Below, piece after piece: positions 17,415-26,505 of a DNA stretch of 57,524 bases. The translations under genes were made by a program, and so were the position numbers. Origin of the DNA: an uncultured Methanobrevibacter sp. (GTDB lineage Archaea > Methanobacteriota > Methanobacteria > Methanobacteriales > Methanobacteriaceae); assembly GCF_900314695.1 (NCBI RefSeq), contig NZ_OMWD01000015.1, forward strand, positions 1 through 57,524. The letters run 5' to 3'. The notes under the pieces are model-generated. The model was not told the origin of the DNA and ran no database searches. It saw only the letters and a list, made by a program, of their open reading frames with translations. Numbering within the stretch: the first letter of the stretch is position 1; every line of letters starts with the position of its first letter.

Positions 17415-18152
17415 TCATCTAAGGCCAGTAATCTGTGCTAAAGTCATACCACTGGCCAATTTTTCTACAATTCCTGACTCAGTCAATTTCACTTCAAGCG
17501 CTGAAACCATAACTTTATTGAACAATTCCTTAGGAATTATAACAATTCCAGTCTCATCTCCAAAGAAAAAATCACCAGGATTTATGTTATTTCCTTCAAT
17601 TTCAATTGGTTGGTTTAAAGTACCCAAACCAAGAGCTAAACCAGCATTTGGAACAAAATTGGAAGCAAAAATAGGATAATCCATATATAATAAAGCATCC
17701 AAATCACGAACGGATCCATAAATAACGGTTGCCTTAATTCCATTATTTTTAGCCGCAGTAGATGCTAATTCACCCCATATGGCTTTTTCATCATTATCGA
17801 CTTTGAAAAATAAAATATCTCCATAACCTGCAGCATCAATAGCCAAAGCTGAAGTTCCCCAATCATCACTTGTAGTTTCAGCAGTAAAAATGCTTCCCCA
17901 CACTTTTAGATTATTAATAGGTTTTATGGATTTTATAGTTCCGGAACGATGTGAAATTCCTTTATATGCATCCGAAATTTGGCATACAGATATATTTTCA
18001 AGCAAGGAACAAAGATGAATATGTTCCCTATAATTATCGCCATTAAATTTTAAATCATCAACAGTAACATTTTTTAAATCAATATCCCCAACATTAACCC
18101 GCTTATCTAAATTTTTATTTTTATTTAAAACATCACTCGGAGTTACGCTCAT
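17415..18152 (-). CDS. RraA-like protein
   Basis: 245 residues. The C-terminal 190 residues match the RraA/4-hydroxy-4-methyl-2-oxoglutarate aldolase-like fold: SVCQISDAY, GTAETTSDDW-like segment (here FTAETTSDDWGTSALAID), DILFFKVDNDEKAIWGELASTAAKNNGIKATVIYGSVRD, and PIFASNFVPNAG. The Gly-rich pocket and Arg-Asp pair (VRD) seen in the family are present. In some methanogens this domain is fused to hexulose-phosphate synthase; here it stands alone with a 35-residue N-terminal extension. Reaction unknown: it may be an aldolase or decarboxylase, or an RNase E inhibitor by name only. Confidence 0.8.
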   Translation of the reverse strand: MSVTPSDVLNKNKNLDKRVNVGDIDLKNVTVDDLKFNGDNYREHIHLCSLLENISVCQISDAYKGISHRSGTIKSIKPINNLKVWGSIFTAETTSDDWGTSALAIDAAGYGDILFFKVDNDEKAIWGELASTAAKNNGIKATVIYGSVRDLDALLYMDYPIFASNFVPNAGLALGLGTLNQPIEIEGNNINPGDFFFGDETGIVIIPKELFNKVMVSALEVKLTESGIVEKLASGMTLAQITGLR

Positions 18153-18575
18153 TAGCTCACCATATATTCTTTTTTCATAATAGATATTATGATTGCTTTG
18201 TTAAAATATTTTTTCAATATGACACATTTTATATATTAGTTTTACCAATATAAGACATGTAGTATTATAAAAATACTTTAATTATTATATGCTCATAAGA
18301 GTTTATTTACATTATTCATTATTATAAATTATTATTAATTAATTCAAAGACAGGAGAAAAATCAAATATTAAGGAATCGAAGATTGGCGAGTTTTATAAA
18401 TTTCAAATTAAATCATATGGAATGAATTGATAAAACCTTAATTGTGTGACGCTCCTAAATGTATTGGCTCTTTTTCTAGTGTATAATAGATAAAAAAATA
18501 TGTTTATCGTATAATTTATGCAAGTTTTAGTTATTACATAAATTATCCCGATTAATAAGCTTAGGAGGCTTAAAA
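18153..18575. other. Divergent intergenic region upstream of dnaG
   Basis: About 420 bases between the RraA-like gene and dnaG. It has a slightly more mixed base composition at 18350-18480 than the surrounding AT-rich stretches, but I find no tRNA, C/D-box or SRP-like structure. TATA-like sequence at 18495-18525 may drive dnaG. Immediately before dnaG, TAAGC (18556-18560) and GCTTA (18568-18572) pair around a seven-base loop that holds AGGAG. Confidence 0.4.
18556..18572 (+). promoter_or_regulatory. Ribosome site of dnaG in a hairpin loop
   Basis: The stem TAAGC/GCTTA surrounds the loop TTAGGAG, placing the Shine-Dalgarno core in the loop three bases before ATG 18576. The stem is five base pairs with no mismatch. 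It may present or mask the ribosome site; nothing else supports regulation. Confidence 0.4.
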
Positions 18576-19823
18576 ATGGGAAAAGGTGAAGAATTAACTA
18601 CAACAAAATATTTAATTCATGCCCAAATTACCGCCAACGGTATTGTTGAAAAGCCTGATGTTGTTGGTGCAGTATTTGGACAAACTGAAGGTTTACTTAG
18701 TAACGATTTAGATTTAAGAGAACTTCAAAGAACTGGAAGAATTGGAAGAATCCAAGTTAACATTCATTCCAATAGCGGAAGGGCAAAAGGTGAAATTGTT
18801 ATTCCATCCAGTTTAGATAGAGTTGAAACCGCCATTCTCGCAGCATCTCTCGAAACAATCAATCGTGTTGGACCTTGTGAAGCTCAAATTCAAACTTTAA
18901 AAGTTGAAGACGTAAGAGCAGTCAAAAGAGAACAAGTTGTTAACCGTGCAAAAGAAATCTACAAAAACATGGTTGAAAGCGTCGGTCCAGCCAGTATGAA
19001 AATGATTGAAGAGGTAAGGGAAGCAATGAGAGTTCACGAAATCTCTGAATATGGAGATGATCGTTTACCTGCAGGCCCAAGCATACACACTTCCGATGCA
19101 ATTATTGTAGTGGAAGGCCGTAGTGATGTTTTAAACTTACTCAAATATGGTATTAAAAATACCGTTGCAGTTGAAGGAGTCAGTGTTCCTCAAGCAATTG
19201 GTGAATTAAGTAAGAAAAGAACTACCACTGCATTTGTAGATGGAGATAGGGGCGGAGAACTTATCTTAAAAGAACTCTTGCAAATCGGAGATGTTGACTA
19301 CATTACACGTGCTCCAAAAGGAAAAGAAGTTGAAGACCTAGAAAAAGATGAAGTTCTAGTCGCACTCAGAGATAAAGTTCCTACAGCACAATTTTTAGCA
19401 ACAAACAATATTCTGAATGAATCCAATAGTTCTAATAAAAAAGACAACAACAATAAAAAATATCAGAATAAACATTCCAAAAAACATCAAAAATTCACTC
19501 CTCGTGAAGAAGTTGTTGAAGAACCAGCTGTCGAAGATGATGAAGTTAGCTTAATGAAAGATATGTTAAAAGAATTTGAAGGCACTGGCAGTGGAGCTAT
19601 TTTAGATGAAGCATTGAATATGACCAAAGAGGTTGAAGTGGAAAATATATACGAAGAAATCAAAGGTATTGAAGGGACCGCTAATAGTGTCATATTTGAT
19701 GGAGTAATCAGCCAAAGATTAGTTGATGTAGCTTCCGAAAAAGGAATAAAAAAATTAGTTGCATTCAAATCAATGAATATAGTTAAAAAACCACATGATG
19801 TGAAATTAATAACTATTAACTAA
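18576..19823 (+). CDS. dnaG: DnaG-type protein with Toprim domain
   Basis: 415 residues, the length of archaeal DnaG. Residues about 165-250 form the Toprim domain: the acidic IIVVEGRSDVLNLLKYG and the AFVDGDRGGEL motif are the metal-binding signature. The N-terminal part (YLIHAQITANGIVEKPDVVGAVFGQTEGLL) is the archaeal DnaG-specific domain. A low-complexity Asn/Lys/His stretch (about 288-310) precedes the acidic C-terminal part. In archaea DnaG acts with RNA-processing exosome components and has primase-like activity; which dominates here is unknown. Confidence 0.94.
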   Translation: MGKGEELTTTKYLIHAQITANGIVEKPDVVGAVFGQTEGLLSNDLDLRELQRTGRIGRIQVNIHSNSGRAKGEIVIPSSLDRVETAILAASLETINRVGPCEAQIQTLKVEDVRAVKREQVVNRAKEIYKNMVESVGPASMKMIEEVREAMRVHEISEYGDDRLPAGPSIHTSDAIIVVEGRSDVLNLLKYGIKNTVAVEGVSVPQAIGELSKKRTTTAFVDGDRGGELILKELLQIGDVDYITRAPKGKEVEDLEKDEVLVALRDKVPTAQFLATNNILNESNSSNKKDNNNKKYQNKHSKKHQKFTPREEVVEEPAVEDDEVSLMKDMLKEFEGTGSGAILDEALNMTKEVEVENIYEEIKGIEGTANSVIFDGVISQRLVDVASEKGIKKLVAFKSMNIVKKPHDVKLITIN

Positions 19824-19883
19824 ATACCACATTTTAGGAAATAGAATCACTATTTCCATATTTTTCTTATTTTTCAAAACTTT

Positions 19884-19916
19884 TTGTTTAATCGGCTTAT
19901 TGCTAAACTTAAACTA
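19884..19916 (+). promoter_or_regulatory. Possible BirA operator upstream of bioY
   Basis: An inverted pair, TTGTTTAAT (19884-19892) and CTTAAACTA (19908-19916), seven of nine positions complementary, is separated by 15 bases. That is the half-site and spacer geometry of biotin-repressor operators (TTGTxAACC, 14-16 bases, mirrored half). It lies upstream of a TATA-rich block at 19940-19962. The half-sites differ from the bacterial consensus, so this is a weak call. Confidence 0.35.
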
Positions 19917-19999
19917 TCCTTCAAATCGCAAAAAATTCATAAATAATATATAATATAATAAACAGAAATATTATAGAATTTAGAAATTGGAGGATAAAA

Positions 20000-20608
20000 A
20001 TGAATATCGATATGGATAATTATTATAGTACTAGAAAAAATGTATTCGAAAGAATTGAAGATGCTAGTACTGCAACTAAATTACTCATGTCATTAATGAT
20101 GGCATGTTTTACAGGTATAATGGCTCAAATTATTATCCCACTCCCATGGACTCCAGTTCCTATAACTGCACAAACATTTGCAGTATTATGTTCTGGTTTA
20201 CTTTTAGGTAAAAAATATGGATGTTTAAGCCAAATATTATATGTTGTTTTAGGTATTGCATTTATTCCATGGTTTGGTGGAATGACCGGGGGTATTGAAG
20301 TACTCCTCGGATCAACTGGAGGATTCTTAATCGGATTTATAATTGCATCATACTTCATTGGAGCAATTAGAGACAAATATGCAGATGCCCGTAACTTTAC
20401 AAAAATGGCACTAGTAATCGGTGTTGCAAACTTTGCATTAATTTACATTCCAGGTCTTGCAGGCCTTGCATTATGGTCCAGTTATGCAGGAGCACCATTA
20501 GGAATAATCGATTTATTAATGATGGGTCTTGTTCCATTTATTGCTGGAGATATTGTTAAAATTTTAGGTGCAGCCTCTGTATCTAAAGCATTTTTACCAA
20601 AAGACTAA
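20000..20608 (+). CDS. bioY: BioY, biotin-binding subunit of an ECF transporter
   Basis: 202 residues with six hydrophobic helices. The BioY signature is clear: MACFTGIMAQIIIPLPWTPVPITAQTFAVLCSGLLLG, then a Gly-rich WFGGMTGGIEVLLGSTGGFLIGFI and a final AGDIVKILGAA segment. BioY binds biotin in the membrane and works with the shared EcfA/EcfT energising module, which is not in the window. Start 20000 has the ribosome site TTGGAGGATAAAA. A hairpin terminator follows. Confidence 0.94.
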   Translation: MNIDMDNYYSTRKNVFERIEDASTATKLLMSLMMACFTGIMAQIIIPLPWTPVPITAQTFAVLCSGLLLGKKYGCLSQILYVVLGIAFIPWFGGMTGGIEVLLGSTGGFLIGFIIASYFIGAIRDKYADARNFTKMALVIGVANFALIYIPGLAGLALWSSYAGAPLGIIDLLMMGLVPFIAGDIVKILGAASVSKAFLPKD

Positions 20609-20640
20609 AAAGGTTTCAAACCTTTTCTTTTTTTATTTAT
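20608..20640 (+). terminator. Hairpin terminator of bioY
   Basis: AAAAGGTTT (20608-20616) and AAACCTTTT (20618-20626) are perfectly complementary; allowing a loop, AAAAGG pairs with CCTTTT. A T-run (CTTTTTTT) follows. It lies directly after the bioY stop. Confidence 0.65.
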
Positions 20641-20652
20641 TTTACTGATATT

Positions 20653-21039
20653 ATGAAACTTGTTTTACGAGGTCATCATTTATTATGCCTCCAAGGTTTT
20701 CAGGGATATGGCTATGACGATGATTTTGTTAAAAATATGACTAAAATCAATCAAGCTAGAAAATCAGAAGGCACAACCATTTCAATTACAAACAGACCGG
20801 ACGACATCTGCAGATCTTGCCCAAATTTGAAAGATAATTTATGTCAAAATCATAATGAAAACGAAAAAATCGTATCAATGGATAATGAAGTGTTATCTGA
20901 ATTTGACCAAACTACGGAATATGATAGCATAGATTTATTTAAAAAAGTTGAAAACATATTTAATTCAAAAGAAAGGGTGAGTAAAATATGTTCTAAATGC
21001 ATATGGCATGACAAATGTTTGTTTTATCAAAAACTATGA
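20653..21039 (+). CDS. DUF1284 Cys-rich protein
   Basis: 128 residues. The N-terminus LRGHHLLCLQGFQGYGY, the DDICRSCPNLKDNLC segment, and the final ICSKCIWHDKC fit the DUF1284 family. Seven Cys residues and a His-rich start suggest a bound metal or iron-sulfur cluster, which is inference. It starts 44 bases after bioY, beyond a terminator, with only a weak TGAT ribosome site. No function is known. Confidence 0.83.
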   Translation: MKLVLRGHHLLCLQGFQGYGYDDDFVKNMTKINQARKSEGTTISITNRPDDICRSCPNLKDNLCQNHNENEKIVSMDNEVLSEFDQTTEYDSIDLFKKVENIFNSKERVSKICSKCIWHDKCLFYQKL

Positions 21040-21099
21040 ACCGATACTTTTAAATACTACATGATAAAGATATATTAAATGTTGTAATACAACAAATAT

Positions 21100-21171
21100 A
21101 GTCCCGTAGGGTAGTGGTAATCCTTCTAGGCTTTGGACCCGGAGACGGCGGTTCGACTCCGCTCGGGACTA
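21100..21171 (+). tRNA. tRNA-Gln (anticodon TTG)
   Basis: Acceptor AGTCCCG (21100-21106) pairs fully with CGGGACT (21164-21170), with discriminator A at 21171. The anticodon loop CTTTGGA (21131-21137) gives TTG at 21133-21135. T arm: GGCGG / TTCGACT / CCGCT. The anticodon stem CTAGG/CCCGG has an A-C opposition at the middle pair (21128 and 21140). No CCA is encoded. A TATA-like AGATATATTAAA lies upstream near 21069. Archaea usually charge this tRNA by the Glu-tRNA amidation route (GatDE). Confidence 0.93.
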
Positions 21172-21200
21172 TTTCAATTAACTATTTTTTATGATATTTT

Positions 21201-22385
21201 ATGGAAAAGCTATTACTTATTGGAATTGATACTAGAAGTATGCTTAACAGTGCTTTAAAGCTCAATTATACGATTTATTCTACAAGTTACTTTTCAACTT
21301 CAGACACCCCAATTATTGAAAATCAAAAAATTATCCTAAAGGAAGAGGATGGAGTGAGCTGTGGTGTATTTGAAGATAAATTCAATAGCGAAAATATTTT
21401 AGAAATTTCCAGGGATTACCTTGATGAAGTCGACTACATCATACCCATTTCAGGAATCTCCCCATCTGATTTTTCAAAAGGACATAAAAAAAAGATTTTA
21501 GGAAATAAGAATGTTAAGGATATTGAAAACAAATATAATTTTTATGAAAAAATCAAAGATGAATTCTTAACTCCAATGACTTTTAATGTAATTGATATAG
21601 ATGAAGCATTTGAAATAAGTAAAAATTATCAGAATATTCAATTTATTTTAAAACCCGTGCAAGGAAGTGGTGGGTATGATATCAACATGTTAAATAAAAA
21701 CACATATATTCAATTTAACAAAGGCGAATTTATTCTTCAGGAATATGTCTCCGGAATCAATTTAAGTTCATCAGTTCTTGCAAGTAAAGATAGTGCAAAA
21801 ACAATAATGAATTCAAGATTATTGACAATTAACGATTTTGAAAAAAATAACAGTTTTATATATGTCGGAAATATTCTGCCTTTAACCAAAAAATCCATTA
21901 TGGCCAATGTAAAAGATATCAACAAAATAAATGACAAGATGACCAACACATCCCAGGATTTAGCAGAAAAATTCAAATTGATTGGCTCTAATGGCGTGGA
22001 CTATATTCTTAATGAAAATGGACTATATGTAATCGAAATGAATCCCAGACTTCAGGGAACATTTGAATGCGTAGAAAAATCATTGGGAATAAATATGCTC
22101 AATGCACATATAAAAGCATGTTTTGGAGAGATTATTGAAATTCCTAAAGCACAATATTATTCCTATAAAAAAATCATTTATTCACCGACAAGAATGAAAT
22201 ATGAAAAAATAGATTTAGAAAATATTTATGATACACCACATATCGGATCGATAACTGAAAAATCAGAACCTTTACTCACAATAATTGACAAAGATAAAGA
22301 TTTTGAAAAATTATATGAAAAAGTAGAATCAGCAAGTAAAAAGGTGAATGAGTTAGCTAAAAAAAGCCAACAAGGTGCAAAATAA
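21201..22385 (+). CDS. ATP-grasp enzyme, possible carboxylate-amine ligase
   Basis: 394 residues. The ATP-grasp fold is visible: LKPVQGSGGYDINML (phosphate-loop-type Gly-rich segment), FILQEYVSGINLSSSVLA (adenine-side), and YVIEMNPRLQGTFECVE (metal and active-site Glu and Asn). An N-terminal pre-ATP-grasp part begins LLIGIDTRSMLNSALKL. It resembles the COG2232-type predicted carboligases of methanogens. Substrates unknown; I considered methanofuran or cofactor ligases but see no specific evidence. Its 3' end overlaps a convergent small gene by 29 bases. Confidence 0.78.
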   Translation: MEKLLLIGIDTRSMLNSALKLNYTIYSTSYFSTSDTPIIENQKIILKEEDGVSCGVFEDKFNSENILEISRDYLDEVDYIIPISGISPSDFSKGHKKKILGNKNVKDIENKYNFYEKIKDEFLTPMTFNVIDIDEAFEISKNYQNIQFILKPVQGSGGYDINMLNKNTYIQFNKGEFILQEYVSGINLSSSVLASKDSAKTIMNSRLLTINDFEKNNSFIYVGNILPLTKKSIMANVKDINKINDKMTNTSQDLAEKFKLIGSNGVDYILNENGLYVIEMNPRLQGTFECVEKSLGINMLNAHIKACFGEIIEIPKAQYYSYKKIIYSPTRMKYEKIDLENIYDTPHIGSITEKSEPLLTIIDKDKDFEKLYEKVESASKKVNELAKKSQQGAK

Positions 22386-22506
22386 ATATTATTGCTCCAA
22401 TTGTTATCAAAAAAGTAGTTGCAATCATTGCATAAGTCATCCACATGAATACTCTAGCTTTATTATCAGGGTCTTTCATAAACTGGTCAATTGGATTTCT
22501 TTTCAT
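22357..22506 (-). CDS. Small membrane protein, 49 residues
   Basis: A short frame begins at ATG 22506 with MKRNPIDQFMKDPDNKARVF, followed by about 25 hydrophobic residues (TFLITIGAIIFIL) ending LVGFF and TAG. An amphipathic, charged N-terminus plus one membrane helix is the pattern of real small membrane proteins. It lies downstream of atpD on the same strand with a 147-base gap, and its last 29 bases overlap the 3' end of the ATP-grasp gene. I do not recognise it. The ribosome site is weak. Homology to other methanogen small proteins would confirm it. Confidence 0.6.
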   Translation of the reverse strand: MKRNPIDQFMKDPDNKARVFMWMTYAMIATTFLITIGAIIFILHLVGFF

Positions 22507-22653
22507 TTTAAACACACTTTCTACAAATTTCTAGTAAAAAAATATTTTACAGTAACGATTTTAAATAAACTTTTTTTAAAAATAAATTAATTTTAAAACT
22601 TTAATTAAAAAATAATAAAAAAATAGAAGAAAATGAGAAGTATTAAGAAAAAT

Positions 22654-23340
22654 TTAAGCTTCTACATTTTTAGCTGCTTCAGCTTCAGCAGCCGCTTTTT
22701 CATTCTTCTCAATAGTGGATCTAATCATTTTCAATCTTACGAAGTTTTCCCTTTCCATTTCTTGGAGTCTCATATCAATATACTTTTCAGTATTTTGGAA
22801 TCTTGGAATCATAATATGTTCCAAAGCATTTACCCTACGTTTAGTAGCTTCGATTTCTTCAGCGAGTAAGAAAATTGTTTTTTCTACTTCACCCAGTTCG
22901 ATTAAGTACTTAACAGATTCCTCATATTTTTTAGCAGCTTCGTCTAATTGAATAGTAGTGTCGGAGAATCCATAACCTCTGTCAATAATGGACCTTTCTT
23001 CCATTTTGACATCTGTAACAGGTACTGCAACACCCATAACGCTTCTTGAAGTAATATCAACATCAATAGATTCTTTTACAGATAATGCTGCTTTTCTAAC
23101 AGCTAAATCACCCATTGCAATTTGAGCTTCAAGTAAAGCTTCATTTGCTTCACTTAGACTTTTTTCTGCGTTTTCACGAATACCTTTGACACGATCCAAG
23201 ATATCAAAAAACTCTTTAATTAAAGCGTCCCTTTTCTCTTTAAGCAAACCATGCCCTTTAACAGCAAGTTTTGTCCTATTCTTAAGGGACAATAATTCCA
23301 TACGAGTTGGATTAATTCCATCTATAATATCTTGTGCCAT
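22654..23340 (-). CDS. atpD: A-type ATP synthase subunit D
   Basis: 228 residues, the rotor stalk subunit. The N-terminal GINPTRMELLSLKNRTKLAVKGHGLLKEKRD helix and long coiled coils at both ends, with an intervening conserved SVKESIDV..RSVMGVAVP region, are diagnostic. It is the last of the atp genes on this transcript. Alanine and acidic residues at the C-terminus (AAEAEAAKNVEA) continue the coil. Confidence 0.95.
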   Translation of the reverse strand: MAQDIIDGINPTRMELLSLKNRTKLAVKGHGLLKEKRDALIKEFFDILDRVKGIRENAEKSLSEANEALLEAQIAMGDLAVRKAALSVKESIDVDITSRSVMGVAVPVTDVKMEERSIIDRGYGFSDTTIQLDEAAKKYEESVKYLIELGEVEKTIFLLAEEIEATKRRVNALEHIMIPRFQNTEKYIDMRLQEMERENFVRLKMIRSTIEKNEKAAAEAEAAKNVEA

Positions 23341-23368
23341 TTAATCACCTACATATACTGTAATGAGA

Positions 23369-24760
23369 CTAGTCATCTTTTGGAAGGTATTGTTCAACAA
23401 ATTCTTCTTTAACCCTTTTGAGTTCAGTTTTAGGTAAGATTTTAAGTAAACTCCAACCAAGATCTAAAGTTTCAAAGATGGTTCTGTCTTCATCTTTACT
23501 TTGGGTAATGAATTGGTCTTCAAATGCTTGAGCAAATTCTAAGAATTTTTGATCCCTTTCAGTAAGTGCTTCTTCCCCTACAACCGCAACGAGGTCTCTT
23601 AATTCACGACCTTCTGCATATGCAGAATAAAGTTGGTCAGATACACCACTGTGGTCATCCCTAGTTTTTTCGCCTCCAATACCACCACTCATCAAACGAG
23701 AAAGTGAAGGAAGTACATCTACAGGAGGGTAAATACCTTTCCTTGAGATTTCCCTACTTAATACAATTTGTCCTTCAGTAATATAACCGGTTAAGTCCGG
23801 AATTGGGTGGGTAATATCGTCTTGAGGCATAACTAAGATAGGCATTTGAGTAATTGAACCTTCTTTACCATCGATACGTCCTGCTCTTTCATAAATACCA
23901 GCAAGGTCAGTGTACATGTATCCAGGATAACCTCTTCTTCCAGGTACTTCTTCTCTTGCTGCAGAAATTTCCCTTAAAGCTTCACAGTAGTTAGTCATAT
24001 CTGTTAAGATAACTAATACTTGCATACCTAATGTAAATGCATAGTATTCAGCAGTAGTCAAAGCCATTTTTGGAGTTAAGATTCTTTCAATAGCAGGGTC
24101 GTCTGCTAAGTTCATGAATACTGTTAATTTTTCTAAAGCTCCAGTACGTTCGAAATCTCTCATAAAGAAGTTTGCTTCTTCGTTTGTAATACCCATAGCA
24201 GCGAAAATTACTGCAAACTCATCGTCTGCACCTAATACTTTAGCTTGTCTTGCAATTTGTACAGCTAAATCGTTGTGAGGTAAACCAGATCCTGAGAAAA
24301 TAGGAAGTTTTTGTCCTCTTACTAATGTGTTCATTCCGTCAATGGTAGAGATACCAGTTTGAATAAATTCTTCAGGGAATTCACGAGAAGCAGGGTTCAT
24401 TGGTGCCCCGTTAATATCTAATTCTTCATCAGGAATAATTTCTGGTCCGCCGTCGATAGGTTTACCAATACCGTTAAAGATACGTCCCATCATGTCTCTG
24501 GATACACCGATTTTTGCGGTTTGACCGGTAAATCTGGTTTTGGTATCTTTAGTGTTTAAGTCATTGGTTCCTTCGAAAACCTGAATAACAGCAACATCTT
24601 TAGTTACTTCCAGAACTTGTCCACTTCTTTTTTCACCAGTAGGTGTTTCAATATCTACAATTTCATTGTAACCAACGCCTTCTACTCCTTCAACAACCAT
24701 TAAAGGACCTGAGACTTCAGATACAGTAGTATATTCTCTAGTTTTAATATTTGTATTCAT
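23369..24760 (-). CDS. atpB: A-type ATP synthase subunit B
   Basis: 463 residues, the non-catalytic nucleotide-binding subunit of the A1 head. Motifs: RGQKLPIFSGSGLPHNDLA (degenerate P-loop region, as expected for B), the VFMNLADDPAIERILTPKMAL segment, the RGYPGYMYTDLAGIYERAGR loop, and GYITEGQIVLSREI. The gene starts two bases after the atpA stop codon. Confidence 0.97.
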   Translation of the reverse strand: MNTNIKTREYTTVSEVSGPLMVVEGVEGVGYNEIVDIETPTGEKRSGQVLEVTKDVAVIQVFEGTNDLNTKDTKTRFTGQTAKIGVSRDMMGRIFNGIGKPIDGGPEIIPDEELDINGAPMNPASREFPEEFIQTGISTIDGMNTLVRGQKLPIFSGSGLPHNDLAVQIARQAKVLGADDEFAVIFAAMGITNEEANFFMRDFERTGALEKLTVFMNLADDPAIERILTPKMALTTAEYYAFTLGMQVLVILTDMTNYCEALREISAAREEVPGRRGYPGYMYTDLAGIYERAGRIDGKEGSITQMPILVMPQDDITHPIPDLTGYITEGQIVLSREISRKGIYPPVDVLPSLSRLMSGGIGGEKTRDDHSGVSDQLYSAYAEGRELRDLVAVVGEEALTERDQKFLEFAQAFEDQFITQSKDEDRTIFETLDLGWSLLKILPKTELKRVKEEFVEQYLPKDD

Positions 24761-24762
24761 TT

Positions 24763-26505
24763 TTAAGCCTCACTGCATTGTTTAGTAATTGCGGATTGAA
24801 TTTCTTCAATTTTTGCATCAAATTCATCTTGTGGGATGTATTTCATTTTACCGATTTCTTCTTTAACAGGTAATGCTACAATGTTAGCAATTGGAGCTCC
24901 TCTGTTAACTGCTGCAAGAGATTCTTTGTAGAATAATAAAATGGTTTTTAACATTTTGTACTGTTTATCAGGAGCACAGTATGTATCTACATCATCAAAT
25001 GCGTTTTGTTGTAAGAAATCTTCTCTTAACATACGAGTAGTTTCCAAAGTAGCTTGGTCAGTTTCAGGTAATGCATCAGGACCAACTAATTGTACAATTT
25101 CTTGTAACTCTGATTCTTTTTGTAATAATCCCATAGCTTGGTCACGAGTTGCTCTCCAGTCTGCTGCTACATTTTCAGCCCACCAACCTTCAATACTGTC
25201 TACATATAAAGAATAACTTTGTAACCAGTCAATTGAAGGGAAGTGACGTTTATCTGCAAGAGATGCATCTAACGCCCAGAACACTTTACAGATACGTAAT
25301 GTGTTTTGAGTAACAGGTTCAGATAAGTCCCCACCAGGAGGTGATACAGCACCAACTACAGAAATGGATGCAACATTTGGTTCAGTACCAATAGTTTTTA
25401 CCCTTCCTGCTCTTTCGTAGAATTGTGCTAATCTGGATGCTAAGTATGCTGGGTAACCTTCTTCCCCAGGCATTTCTTCTAATCTTCCAGAAATCTCCCT
25501 CATAGCTTCAGCCCATCTTGAGGTTGAATCTGCCATGAGTGCTACATCGTAACCTTGGTCACGGTAGTATTCAGCAATAGTAATACCAGTATATACACAT
25601 GCTTCACGAGCTGCTACCGGCATGTTGGAAGTGTTTGCAATAAGAACAGTTCTGTCCATCAATGGATTACCGGTTTTAGGGTCGTCGAGGAATGGGAATT
25701 CAGTAAGTACTTCAGTCATTTCGTTACCACGTTCTCCACATCCAATATATACAACGATATCTGCATCAGCCCATTTAGCTAATTGTTGTTGTGTAACAGT
25801 TTTACCTGATCCAAAAGGACCTGGAATAGCTGCTGCTCCTCCTTTAGCTACGGAGAAGAAAGTGTCTTGTGCTCTTTGACCAGTTACTAAAGGTATATCT
25901 GGATCTAATTTTTCAATGTATGGACGACTTCTTTTAACAGGCCATTTTTGGAGCATTTGAACTTTTTCGCCACCTACAGTAGCAATGTCTTCCAATACAG
26001 TGTATTCACCTTCAGCAGCAATTTCGGTTACTTCACCTTCAAGTGTTGGAGGTACCATAATTTTGTGTAAAACTGCAGTAGTTTCTTGAACTTCACCAAG
26101 AACGTCTCCACCTTTTAAAACATCTCCAACTTTAGCCACAGGTTTGAAAGTCCATTTTTTCTCTTTGTTTACAGAATCTACATCAATACCTCTTGCAATA
26201 AAATCACCAGATTCTTCTCTGATGATTCTTAAAGGTCTTTGAATACCGTCGAAAATAGAACTCATTACACCTGGACCGAGTTCTACTGACAATGGACCAC
26301 CAGTACATTCAACTACTTCACCCGGTTGAATACCGGCTGTTTCTTCATATACTTGGATAGTAGCGGTGTCACCTTCAAGCTCAATGATTTCTCCGATAAG
26401 CTTTTCATCACCTACTCTAACCATCTCAAGCATCTGAGCCCCTCTCATACCATCTGCGATAATAACAGGCCCAGCAATCTTAATAATATTTCCTTCAATA
26501 ATCAT
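24763..26505 (-). CDS. atpA: A-type ATP synthase subunit A, catalytic
   Basis: 580 residues. The catalytic P-loop GPFGSGKT is present, as is the additional bulge region (about residues 110-200) that distinguishes A/V-type A subunits from F-type beta subunits. Other motifs: IGCGERGNEM, ALMADSTSRWAEAMREISGRLEEMPGEEGYPAYL, and SISVVGAVSPPGGDLSEPV. No intein is present, unlike in some archaeal atpA genes. It overlaps atpF by four bases. Confidence 0.98.
   Translation of the reverse strand: MIIEGNIIKIAGPVIIADGMRGAQMLEMVRVGDEKLIGEIIELEGDTATIQVYEETAGIQPGEVVECTGGPLSVELGPGVMSSIFDGIQRPLRIIREESGDFIARGIDVDSVNKEKKWTFKPVAKVGDVLKGGDVLGEVQETTAVLHKIMVPPTLEGEVTEIAAEGEYTVLEDIATVGGEKVQMLQKWPVKRSRPYIEKLDPDIPLVTGQRAQDTFFSVAKGGAAAIPGPFGSGKTVTQQQLAKWADADIVVYIGCGERGNEMTEVLTEFPFLDDPKTGNPLMDRTVLIANTSNMPVAAREACVYTGITIAEYYRDQGYDVALMADSTSRWAEAMREISGRLEEMPGEEGYPAYLASRLAQFYERAGRVKTIGTEPNVASISVVGAVSPPGGDLSEPVTQNTLRICKVFWALDASLADKRHFPSIDWLQSYSLYVDSIEGWWAENVAADWRATRDQAMGLLQKESELQEIVQLVGPDALPETDQATLETTRMLREDFLQQNAFDDVDTYCAPDKQYKMLKTILLFYKESLAAVNRGAPIANIVALPVKEEIGKMKYIPQDEFDAKIEEIQSAITKQCSEA

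Noticed and set aside
18340..18480. Possible small RNA gene before dnaG
   Set aside because: Composition is only mildly different from the flanks, and no C/D-box, H/ACA or SRP-type structure can be drawn.
22375..22590. Plus-strand Cys/His-rich frame after the ATP-grasp gene
   Set aside because: It is antisense to the 49-residue membrane protein frame and has no ribosome site.
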